A stretch of 6,010 nt of DNA, taken from positions 1 to 6,010 of the forward strand of contig DRMA01000073.1 in NCBI GenBank assembly GCA_011375245.1, given 5' to 3'. This stretch comes from Thiothrix sp. (lineage in GTDB: Bacteria; Pseudomonadota; Gammaproteobacteria; Thiotrichales; Thiotrichaceae). Both the position numbers and the translations under genes were made by a program. Under the pieces are notes generated by a model. That model was not told where the DNA came from and ran no database searches. It saw only the letters and a list, made by a program, of their open reading frames with translations. This document shows positions 1 to 5,972 of this stretch, in pieces. Position 1 is the first letter of the stretch. Every line of letters begins with the position of its first letter.

Positions 1-243
1 GATTATATTCGTTTGATCTCACGTCGCTCTGATGCCATTGTGATGGCACAACTGACACACCGTGTACCGAAAAATATGATTTTCGTACCCTTTCACTTCC
101 ACGATTGTGTCAACCGCCTCACCTTAGGCTTATTAGACCCCTATTCACGCCAACCCGCTTATAAACAGTCTGCAGTACAGATTGAACGTATTGATGACCA
201 AGCGGCTGCCGCCAAAATGAGTATGGAAATGCGCACGTTTTAA
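1..243 (+). CDS. Molybdopterin oxidoreductase catalytic subunit, C-terminal end (partial)
   Basis: The reading frame is open from base 1 to the TAA at 241-243, so this is the last 80 residues of a gene that starts outside the window. The fragment matches the end of the molybdopterin-dinucleotide-binding domain of DMSO-reductase-family enzymes. It has an SRRSD turn, then T-H-R-V-P, a FVPFHF strand, NRLT, and LDPYSRQPAYK leading to a final AV-x-IER strand. This region closes over the pterin cofactor. The next gene, 29 bp downstream, encodes the matching iron-sulfur and membrane subunit, so this should be the catalytic 'A' subunit of that complex. The fragment cannot tell formate dehydrogenase, nitrate reductase, polysulfide/DMSO reductase or sulfite dehydrogenase (SoeA) types apart. 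The N-terminus is missing, so a Tat signal and the cofactor ligand cannot be checked. Confidence 0.88.
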   Translation, partial: DYIRLISRRSDAIVMAQLTHRVPKNMIFVPFHFHDCVNRLTLGLLDPYSRQPAYKQSAVQIERIDDQAAAAKMSMEMRTF

Positions 244-272
244 CAGAACCCGAATTAAGAGCAACCTAAACC

Positions 273-2174
273 ATGTTTAAAGTCCGTATTGATGAGCCTG
301 ACTACGCTTTTCTACAAGATAAAACCAGTCAAACCGTCAACCGCTATGGTACTCCCATTGAAACCGTTGACAAAGAAAGCGCGTTACGCCATAAAAGCTT
401 AACGATCAATGATGACCCTGAAATAGGCGATAACCCCAACCGTTATAAACAACATGGGTTTTACTTCACTGCTGATAACTGTATTGCTTGCCATGCCTGT
501 GAAGCTGCCTGTAGCGAAAAGAATGATGTCCCTTCGCATATTTCTTTCCGTTCAGTAGGCTTTATTGAGGGCGGAACGTACCCTGATTACAATCGACAAA
601 ACATCTCCATGGCGTGTAATCACTGTAATGATCCTGTGTGCTTAAAAGGCTGCCCTACTCGTGCCTATACCAAATTTGCTGAATACGGTGCCGTATTACA
701 AGACCCTGATATTTGCTTTGGCTGTGGCTACTGTACATGGGTTTGTCCGTATAACGCGCCTCAATTAGACCCCGTTAAAGGCGAAGTCAGCAAATGTAAT
801 ATGTGTGTTGATCGGCTCGAAGTCGGCTTAAAACCCGCCTGCGTTTCTGCCTGTTTGGGCAAAGCCTTAGATTTTGGTGTCATTGAAAACACGCCTGAAA
901 ACCGTGATCAAACCAAAACAAACCTTGCAGGCTTCCCAGATCCCTCCATTACCCAGCCTAATATTCGTTTCCAACAAACCAAAGCGCTCAGCCGCGATAT
1001 GGTTCGGGTTGATTCAACAGCGATTAAATACCATCGCAATGATGACAAGGGCGCTTATGAATCGGTACTTGATACCAAACGCGGCGTAAAAAAATCATGG
1101 GGCATTCGTACCTTATTGGCATCCCATGAAAATGCCCACGCCCTCTTTACGCTCAGTTCACAAATCGTCATGGGTGCATTTATTCTCTTAGTAATAGGTG
1201 GTTTATTCGGCAGTTCCTCCATCAACGCCCTAAAAGCATCCTCAGGCTTTGCACCTTTATTATGGATAATGGTTGCACTGATGGGTTTTGGTTTGTTCAA
1301 ACTCAATATGCATCTGGGTAAACCCCACCGTTTTTATCGGGGTTATAATAATCTACGCCATTCCCCTGTAAGCCGTGAAATTGCGGGTATTACTGCCTTT
1401 TTTACAGGGCTAATGGGCTATGCTTTCTTCGCCTTATTTGATAATGCTTTAGCAAGTTTACTCGCAGGGATTTTTGTCTTATTGGGTCTCATTGGTTTTG
1501 TGGCAGGGTCTTATTATATGTATAAGCTCTATCGCATTAAGGCACGCCCTTTCTGGGATCATTGGCAAACAGCTACTAGCTTCTATGGCACGATGTTAAG
1601 TTTAGGGAGTTTAATCATTGCTATTGCGGGTATTATCGCACTGGATCATCCACAACTATTAATCAAAAACCTTGCTTTCATCGCTGCGCTAGGGCTGGTT
1701 ATTGAAACGGTTGGGTATTATTTTCATGCACAAGACCTCAAGAATGGATCAGGTGAAGCTGCTGCTGCGCATTACGAACAAACCACAACCTTTGGTCTCA
1801 CCTATCGCTTACGCAATAGCTTATTAGCATTCAATATTGCCTTATTAGCAACCATTAGTTTTACGGGCTTATCAGGCACCGTGGGTATGATGGTTGGTAG
1901 CCTATTGGTACTTTCCTTGCTCGCACAAGCATATTTTGGACGTATTATTTTCTATGCTTTAGTTATTCCAACCACGATGCCCGGTGCCTTCTTTTGGAAG
2001 AATCAAGGTTTTGTTGATCATGCACGGGAATCAGGTTTAGCCAATATGCAGCAGCTTGGTGTCGCTTATGAAAGACATCATAAGTTTGATACGGAAGCAT
2101 TGTTAAAAACCGTTAAAGAAACACCCTTGAGTGAGGTGATTGCCCAAGCAAAAGCCATTGCAATGGGTCGATAA
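273..2174 (+). CDS. Fused DmsB-like four [4Fe-4S] subunit and DmsC-like membrane anchor
   Basis: This 633-residue protein joins two subunits that are usually separate. Residues about 60-200 form a DmsB/NrfC-type ferredoxin with 16 cysteines in four groups: C70-C73-C76-C80, C115-C118-C123-C127, C148-C151-C154-C158 and C175-C178-C190-C194. These should bind four [4Fe-4S] clusters. Residues about 200-285 are a soluble linker containing FPDPSITQPN, typical of the end of such B subunits. Residues about 288-565 carry about eight hydrophobic helices and resemble DmsC. The signature is NMHLGKPHRFYRG followed by SPVSREI (about 345-369); its HLG histidine corresponds to the quinol-site region of DmsC. 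The role is electron transfer between the Mo subunit encoded just upstream and membrane quinone. There is no signal peptide, so a cytoplasm-facing complex, as in SoeABC, is plausible. The substrate is unknown: sulfite oxidation is an inference from the sulfur-related neighbours. The ribosome site is weak (AAGAG well upstream of the ATG). Confidence 0.93.
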   Translation: MFKVRIDEPDYAFLQDKTSQTVNRYGTPIETVDKESALRHKSLTINDDPEIGDNPNRYKQHGFYFTADNCIACHACEAACSEKNDVPSHISFRSVGFIEGGTYPDYNRQNISMACNHCNDPVCLKGCPTRAYTKFAEYGAVLQDPDICFGCGYCTWVCPYNAPQLDPVKGEVSKCNMCVDRLEVGLKPACVSACLGKALDFGVIENTPENRDQTKTNLAGFPDPSITQPNIRFQQTKALSRDMVRVDSTAIKYHRNDDKGAYESVLDTKRGVKKSWGIRTLLASHENAHALFTLSSQIVMGAFILLVIGGLFGSSSINALKASSGFAPLLWIMVALMGFGLFKLNMHLGKPHRFYRGYNNLRHSPVSREIAGITAFFTGLMGYAFFALFDNALASLLAGIFVLLGLIGFVAGSYYMYKLYRIKARPFWDHWQTATSFYGTMLSLGSLIIAIAGIIALDHPQLLIKNLAFIAALGLVIETVGYYFHAQDLKNGSGEAAAAHYEQTTTFGLTYRLRNSLLAFNIALLATISFTGLSGTVGMMVGSLLVLSLLAQAYFGRIIFYALVIPTTMPGAFFWKNQGFVDHARESGLANMQQLGVAYERHHKFDTEALLKTVKETPLSEVIAQAKAIAMGR

Positions 2175-2181
2175 ACCGTTC

Positions 2182-2218
2182 AGCCTGCTAGGATTCGCCC
2201 TTCAATTCCCAGCAGGCT
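2182..2218. terminator. Inverted repeat between convergent genes, possible bidirectional terminator
   Basis: AGCCTGCT (2182-2189) and AGCAGGCT (2211-2218) form a perfect 8-bp stem around a 21-base loop. It sits 8 bp after the stop of the fused subunit gene and 24 bp beyond the end of the convergent tusE-like gene. The position suits a shared transcription end. There is no clear T-tract on either side and the loop is large, so it is not a textbook Rho-independent terminator. Confidence 0.45.
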
Positions 2219-2242
2219 TCACATACAATTATTATTACAAAA

Positions 2243-2587
2243 CTAACCAACACACCACGCTGTCGGTCTACGCATTCCTGCCAACTGAATACCCTGCTGC
2301 ATATACCCATTAGGAAAAAGCTTAAACAAATATTTTTTAGCTTCCTTTTTATCCATACCATTGGCAATCAGAAAATGGGTTGCCTCACGCACATCAGGGG
2401 TAACTTGATGTTCTTCGTGGTAATCACGAATAAAATTCAACACAGAAAAATGTTCATCCTTAAAAACAAGTCCATTCCACTCTGAAGCCATTTTATAAGC
2501 GAGTTCCTCGCTCCAATCATCTCTATTCTTCAAATAGCCATCAGGGCAACGGTCTACAGATAAATCAATCGGCGTTCTCATGCTCAT
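2243..2587 (-). CDS. DsrC/TusE-family sulfur-carrier protein with altered C-terminal arm
   Basis: This 114-residue protein has the usual length of the DsrC/TusE/DsvC family (about 105-115). Visible family features are DGYLKNRDDWSEELA near residues 16-30, the helix region FIRDYHEEHQVTPDVRE (52-68), YLFKLFPNGYMQQG (86-99) and an AGMRRPT arm (103-109). Family members carry persulfide sulfur on a C-terminal cysteine, either in tRNA 2-thiouridine synthesis (TusE) or as partner of dissimilatory sulfite reductase (DsrC). Here that cysteine is C112, in a WCVG tail. The second cysteine that defines true DsrC is replaced by Ile100, so a TusE-like or paralogous role is more likely. The arm has one extra residue before C112 and one extra Gly after the usual end. 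No tusBCD or dsr genes lie in the window. The start is ATGAGCATG, preceded by GGGA about 8 bases upstream. Confidence 0.88.
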   Translation of the reverse strand: MSMRTPIDLSVDRCPDGYLKNRDDWSEELAYKMASEWNGLVFKDEHFSVLNFIRDYHEEHQVTPDVREATHFLIANGMDKKEAKKYLFKLFPNGYMQQGIQLAGMRRPTAWCVG

Positions 2588-2614
2588 TTTTTAAGTCCCA
2601 ACGAATAAAACGCC

Positions 2615-2643
2615 ATAATATAGGATCATTTTTCGTTTTTAAA
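2615..2643 (-). promoter_or_regulatory. Predicted sigma-70 promoter for the DsrC/TusE-like gene
   Basis: On the minus strand, TTTAAA (2643-2638) and TATTAT (2620-2615) are separated by 17 bases and match four of six and five of six consensus positions. Transcription would start near 2608, leaving a leader of about 20 bases before the ATG at 2587. The site lies in the 102-bp gap after the Nudix gene, so the DsrC-like gene could be transcribed on its own. Prediction by eye in AT-rich DNA, so chance matches are possible. Confidence 0.4.
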
Positions 2644-2689
2644 GCATAACTTAACTTATGGTTATATTCTTATATGCTTGAATAGATAT

Positions 2690-3265
2690 TCATTCACGAC
2701 TTGGCTCGCCTTTTTTCTCAAACACCACATTATGCAACGGAAAATGATGCCCAGCATGTACTTTTCGATCAGCAAAATAACACTTCAATGACTTACTAAT
2801 CGTCGCAAACGCTATCTCATCCCATGGTATTTCTGCTTCGGTAAATAACTGCACCTCCAAGCTTTCCACCCCAGATGAATAATCATCATTACTAATGAGT
2901 CCAGTGAACAGCATATAAACCTGATTAGCGAAAGGAATGCTCGCTATCATATATAAGTGACAATCTTCAACGGATAAATTCGCTTCCTCTTCTGCCTCCC
3001 TACGTGCGCCCTGCTCTATTGACTCGCCATTTTCCATGAACCCAGCAGGCAACGTCCAATAACCATAACGCGGCTCAATCGCACGCCGACAGAGCAAAAC
3101 CTGATCTTCACCATCAGGATTAACCTTAATCGGTAAAATACCTGCGACAATATTCGGGTTTTGATAATGGATGGTATGACACTCATCACACACATAACGT
3201 GGACGATTATCACCTTCAGGGATTTGTATACTGACACTTGCACTGCATTGGTTACAGAAATTCAT
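2690..3265 (-). CDS. Nudix hydrolase with N-terminal zinc ribbon
   Basis: This 191-residue protein begins with a zinc ribbon made of C4-x2-C7 and C26-x2-C29, followed by a Nudix fold. The Nudix box lies at residues 75-97: G75, E81, then R89-E90-A91-E92-E93-E94-A95-N96-L97. The catalytic REUxEE glutamates that bind Mg2+ are intact. The usual glycine near the box end (GX5EX7REUXEEXGU) is Asn96. The approach WTLPAGFMENGE is typical of the family. Such proteins hydrolyse nucleoside diphosphates linked to another group. The zinc ribbon resembles the one in NudC/ADP-ribose-type Nudix proteins, but the NudC NAD signature is not evident, so the substrate is unassigned. It follows the desulfidase gene by 39 bp on the same strand, so the two may be co-transcribed. 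The cytoplasm is the expected location, as no signal peptide is seen. Confidence 0.92.
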   Translation of the reverse strand: MNFCNQCSASVSIQIPEGDNRPRYVCDECHTIHYQNPNIVAGILPIKVNPDGEDQVLLCRRAIEPRYGYWTLPAGFMENGESIEQGARREAEEEANLSVEDCHLYMIASIPFANQVYMLFTGLISNDDYSSGVESLEVQLFTEAEIPWDEIAFATISKSLKCYFADRKVHAGHHFPLHNVVFEKKGEPSRE

Positions 3266-3304
3266 AGATAGGCTTGCCTTGATTATTTTATATTTGATAA
3301 TTGT

Positions 3305-3871
3305 CTATATCATGCCATTCCTAAGGCTACAAGCATAATAGGCATATACACGCTGCACAAAATGTTCACGTACCTTTACATCAATAAGACGCTCCGCCTC
3401 TTCGACAGGCAATAAGGGACACTGTTGTTGGATGACTTGTGCAAAACGTCCAATTCCACGTTGATGTAAAAACGTGCCATCTGGTTTATAAACCTTCACC
3501 CGCTCCATGCCACAACTTGGCGAGGATTGCTTAAAAATAAAACCACTGATAGCCGTAAAATCAGTACACACAGTTTTTTTAGCATATTGAGTTAGCTGAA
3601 CAGTATAGTCTTGCTTTCTGTTTTGTACCTCAACAACCCGAATACCCTGTGTTTCCTCATCTGTTTTTTGCTGCACGAGCTGTATGGGCGGACGTGGAAT
3701 ACCTAAACCAATCGCCACTTCAGGACAAAACGGCTGGAAATCAAACAAATGGGAAAAGATTGAACAAATCATGTCACTACGCTTATGCTTACCGTCATAG
3801 CGCACTGCATTGCCTAATAAGCAACTGCTGATGCCTAAGGTTATATTCGGTTGTTTCATATCATTTAACAT
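3305..3871 (-). CDS. TudS/DUF523-family iron-sulfur desulfidase, without a DUF1722 domain
   Basis: This 188-residue protein is a DUF523 member, with GISSCLLGNAVRYDGKHK near the start (13-30), FCPEVAIGLGIPRPP (48-62) and FKQSSPSCG (113-121). Cys17, Cys49 and Cys120 correspond to the three cysteines that hold the catalytic cluster in the thiouracil desulfidase TudS; Asp26 and the Ser-Ser before PSCG are also conserved. TudS removes sulfur from thiouracil. Fusions to DUF1722 (RudS) act on 4-thiouridine in tRNA. The end here, REHFVQRVYAYYACS (168-182), looks like the link into DUF1722 in the fused form, but the protein stops after it and only 39 bp separate it from the Nudix gene. It may be a stand-alone enzyme or a shortened RudS. 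ATG 3859 (MKQPNITLG) fits the usual family start better than ATG 3871. Neither start has a clear ribosome site. Confidence 0.9.
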   Translation of the reverse strand: MLNDMKQPNITLGISSCLLGNAVRYDGKHKRSDMICSIFSHLFDFQPFCPEVAIGLGIPRPPIQLVQQKTDEETQGIRVVEVQNRKQDYTVQLTQYAKKTVCTDFTAISGFIFKQSSPSCGMERVKVYKPDGTFLHQRGIGRFAQVIQQQCPLLPVEEAERLIDVKVREHFVQRVYAYYACSLRNGMI

Positions 3872-3878
3872 TGCTGAA

Positions 3879-3908
3879 AATATAGGCTATTTGCTACTTA
3901 ATCTGCAA
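3879..3908 (-). promoter_or_regulatory. Possible sigma-70 promoter for the TudS-like gene
   Basis: On the minus strand, TTGCAG (3908-3903) and TATATT (3884-3879) are 18 bases apart. The -10 matches five of six consensus positions but the -35 only three. Transcription would begin near 3871, at the first possible ATG, which would favour translation from the second ATG at 3859. It sits in the 100-bp gap between divergent genes. No comparable promoter was recognised for the plus-strand gene. Confidence 0.25.
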
Positions 3909-3971
3909 ACGATAGCCCTTTAGACCTCTGCCACTACCTCTTATTAATAACGCCCCCTATACTTCACACGC

Positions 3972-4871
3972 ATGAATATTTGGCAACAAAAAAATTTAAA
4001 AGCGATACAACAGCGACTCATTTGGTTACATAACAAAGAAGATGGCGTACTGATCAAACAACAAAGCGGAGAAGGCTCATTAGCCATTATAAAAGCGGCT
4101 GATAATATTTCGCTGTATTTTGTAGTAGAAACAGATGATCCCCAAAAACCGCTGGTTAGCGGGGTAATGTCACAGATTAATCTTAAAAAACCATTATATC
4201 TACATAGCATCTACCAACAGGCAATGCTACTCAGCATATTATTCGTCAAACGACCACAACAGGCTTATATGATGGGATTTGGCGGTGGTCGCATCCCAAT
4301 GGTTTTACAACACTACTTCCGCACTATAACGCTCCATAGCTCAGAAACCGATAGCGATGTGCTTAAAATGGCAGAGATGTTCTTTGCTATCAAGCTGAAT
4401 CAACGGATGCAAGTAGCTGTACAAGATGGGCGAGAACACTTAAGCCAAAGCACAACAGCCTATGACATCATTCTAATTGATTGTTTTACTGCTGAAGGCG
4501 TACAGCCCACACAACTTGCAACCAAGGAATTTTATCAGCTTTGCCAAGCACGTTTATCACCACAGGGTGTTGTATCAACAAACCTCGCCACAACCGACCC
4601 ACTATTTGAACGAAAAAAGCTCACGTTCACCGATAGTTTTAACTATGTTTATGGCTTTCACTATATCAACAACTATGTGTTATTTGGCTCTAATAGCTGT
4701 GATATAGACTCCACACACATTCAACAACGAACGCTTGAAATAATGCAGAAAAAAAAGATTGAAATGCCATTAAACACTATTGCAACAGCTATTAAACAAT
4801 TGACCACTAAAGATGAAAATGATGAAAATATCGCTGATATTTTAGTCGATGCATCCATTAGTCACTATTAA
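3972..4871 (+). CDS. Spermidine synthase-like SAM-binding protein
   Basis: This 299-residue protein has the class I SAM-binding fold of the spermidine synthase-like group. Motif I is MMGFGGGRIPM (100-110). A strand ending in Glu125 should hold the ribose of the cofactor. QDGREHL (151-157) supplies the adenine-contacting Asp152. YDIILIDCFTAEGV (164-177) is motif IV, followed by TKEFYQLCQARLSPQGVVSTNL (184-205). True aminopropyltransferases (SpeE) have a GGGDG loop and an Asp at the active site. Here the loop is GGGRIP, so polyamine synthesis is not assured and a methyltransferase-like role is equally possible. The C-terminal 60 residues are Lys- and Glu-rich and look divergent. No speD or speA neighbour is visible. 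The start has no evident ribosome site. The gene diverges from the desulfidase and its stop overlaps that of the convergent next gene by three bases. Confidence 0.82.
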   Translation: MNIWQQKNLKAIQQRLIWLHNKEDGVLIKQQSGEGSLAIIKAADNISLYFVVETDDPQKPLVSGVMSQINLKKPLYLHSIYQQAMLLSILFVKRPQQAYMMGFGGGRIPMVLQHYFRTITLHSSETDSDVLKMAEMFFAIKLNQRMQVAVQDGREHLSQSTTAYDIILIDCFTAEGVQPTQLATKEFYQLCQARLSPQGVVSTNLATTDPLFERKKLTFTDSFNYVYGFHYINNYVLFGSNSCDIDSTHIQQRTLEIMQKKKIEMPLNTIATAIKQLTTKDENDENIADILVDASISHY

Positions 4872-5629
4872 CCTGCAATAGCAACAAACGTTGGCACATC
4901 AAGCCCCGCCTCTTGCGCAATATCTAACGCTCGCTGTAACCGTGCAGGCGCACTACGTCCCATACAACCATGCTGCAAATCGCCTTCAAACGCGGTTACC
5001 ATTGCAGCGGTTAATTTTGCTTTATCCAGCGTTTCACCCACTAAATGTTCTTGTACGGTATGCACATCAGTAATAACCTGTTGAGCAAAGTCCTGATGGT
5101 CTTGCCATAACTCACCCACCGTTCCCCCTGTACGCAAGCCAGCAATATTACTTGTCAAAATATAGTAATTTTTTCGTACCAACTCAAACGTCATCGTATC
5201 TGCATCACGAATCAATGTTGACGGAATATCCAAGGTATCAAGTGCAGCGATCAAACGCTCAGCCTGTGCCCCATACACAGTAGAAGGCACAACCACTTTT
5301 ACATCCTGTCCTTTTTTCTTCTCAAACCAAACGGAAATAACCGTTGGCTCAAGATCATGCTGTTGCCAATCGCGGGGTAATAATTCATTTTGAAGCAGAA
5401 TCAGTTTAGATCGCCATGCATTCGGGATAGAGGCTAACATCGCTTGCAATTCGCTTTCCCCCACAGCGACAATAACCGCCATCGGTTCAGGAATCTCATT
5501 CGCTTGCGCGTCCAAATCCATACCACGCAAAACAGGATAAACAGGATGACCTAATTTCAAATAACCACGGGCTAATACCGACCCTATTTCACCCAACCCA
5601 ATAACAACAACAGGGGATTTCATACACAA
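4868..5629 (-). CDS. Ketopantoate reductase-like NAD(P)-binding protein
   Basis: The 253-residue protein opens with a Rossmann strand and glycine motif, VVVIGLGEIGSVLARG (7-22; G11-x-G13-x2-G16), followed by a second strand ending in Arg35 that could favour NADP(H). A second half with helices carries LVRKNYYILTSNIAGLRTGG (150-169), which recalls the Lys/Asn-containing helix of 2-dehydropantoate 2-reductase (PanE/ApbA). The protein is shorter than typical PanE (about 300 residues) and the match is to the general fold, so the substrate is unknown. It is not clearly the pantothenate enzyme, and no pan genes are nearby. The start at MCMK has GGA five bases upstream of the first ATG; the second ATG at 5623 (MKSPVVVIG) is an alternative. 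The gene is convergent with the spermidine synthase-like gene and overlaps its stop. Confidence 0.75.
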   Translation of the reverse strand: MCMKSPVVVIGLGEIGSVLARGYLKLGHPVYPVLRGMDLDAQANEIPEPMAVIVAVGESELQAMLASIPNAWRSKLILLQNELLPRDWQQHDLEPTVISVWFEKKKGQDVKVVVPSTVYGAQAERLIAALDTLDIPSTLIRDADTMTFELVRKNYYILTSNIAGLRTGGTVGELWQDHQDFAQQVITDVHTVQEHLVGETLDKAKLTAAMVTAFEGDLQHGCMGRSAPARLQRALDIAQEAGLDVPTFVAIAG

Positions 5630-5656
5630 GTTCCATAATAAGATTGACAGCCGTGG

Positions 5657-5685
5657 AGCATATTATTTTGCCCAGCATATCGCAA
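5657..5685 (-). promoter_or_regulatory. Possible sigma-70 promoter for the ketopantoate reductase-like gene
   Basis: On the minus strand, TTGCGA (5685-5680) and TATGCT (5662-5657) are 17 bases apart, each matching four of six consensus positions. Transcription would start near 5650, about 20 bases before the ATG at 5629. The 109-bp gap from 5630 to 5738 holds no other recognised feature. Confidence 0.3.
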
Positions 5686-5738
5686 GTGTGGTCGCCCTTG
5701 GCGCGGGGATTATTTTCTGCTGCGTATAACTTACTTCA

Positions 5739-5972
5739 TCACTTCATCTTAGCTTTGTTCGTGTTTTTACAAAACCAATCCGATAAAAATGCTTCCGATA
5801 AATCACCACTAGCGACTCCCTCAAAAATTAATGTTGCTTCTGTTTCCTTGGCTATAAATTCATAACTATTCACTTCAAGAAATAACACGCTAATAGTAAA
5901 AGCGGTTCTTTTATTTCCATCCACAAAGGGATGATTTTTAGCAATTCCGAAACCATAAGCAGCCGCTAAGTG
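5739..5972 (-). pseudogene. doc: Doc/Fic-family toxin, C-terminal half, 5' end disrupted
   Basis: The minus-strand frame from about 5972 down to the TGA at 5741-5739 encodes 77 residues that match the end of Doc (death-on-curing) toxins. It starts HLAAAYGFGIAKNHPFVDG, continues NKRTAFTISVLFLEVNSYEF and ends with a LSEAFLSDWF helix. The Fic-type active-site loop HPFVDGNKR is complete at 5933-5907. Doc proteins are about 120-130 residues and phosphorylate elongation factor Tu; a Phd-like antitoxin is usually encoded just upstream. Here the frame meets a TAG at 5987-5985, and family similarity ends at about 5972, so roughly the first 50 residues are missing. A bulged hairpin begins immediately at that point, which suggests insertion of a mobile element. 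The fragment lacks the antitoxin-binding N-terminal part and is unlikely to be a working toxin. The missing half may lie on the far side of the insert. Confidence 0.8.

Noticed and set aside
874..1306. Open frames on both strands inside the iron-sulfur/membrane subunit gene (874-1089 + and 1306-1055 -)
   Set aside because: They lie wholly within a well-supported gene in other frames, have no recognisable domain, and their composition follows the host gene.
2243..2587. Calling this gene dsrC of a dissimilatory sulfite reductase pathway
   Set aside because: The second redox cysteine required for DsrC is Ile100 and no dsrAB or dsrEFH genes are visible, so a TusE-like or paralogue call is safer.
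3016..3243. Minus-strand 75-residue open frame inside the Nudix gene
   Set aside because: It is an alternative frame of the Nudix coding sequence, whose zinc ribbon and Nudix box are unambiguous in the other frame.
3944..4210. Minus-strand 88-residue frame across the start of the spermidine synthase-like gene
   Set aside because: It is antisense to a gene with clear SAM-binding motifs and shows no family pattern, so it is a shadow frame.
5644..5865. Plus-strand 73-residue frame over the Doc region
   Set aside because: It is antisense to the Doc fragment, which has a complete HPFVDGNKR motif. No domain or ribosome site supports the plus-strand frame.
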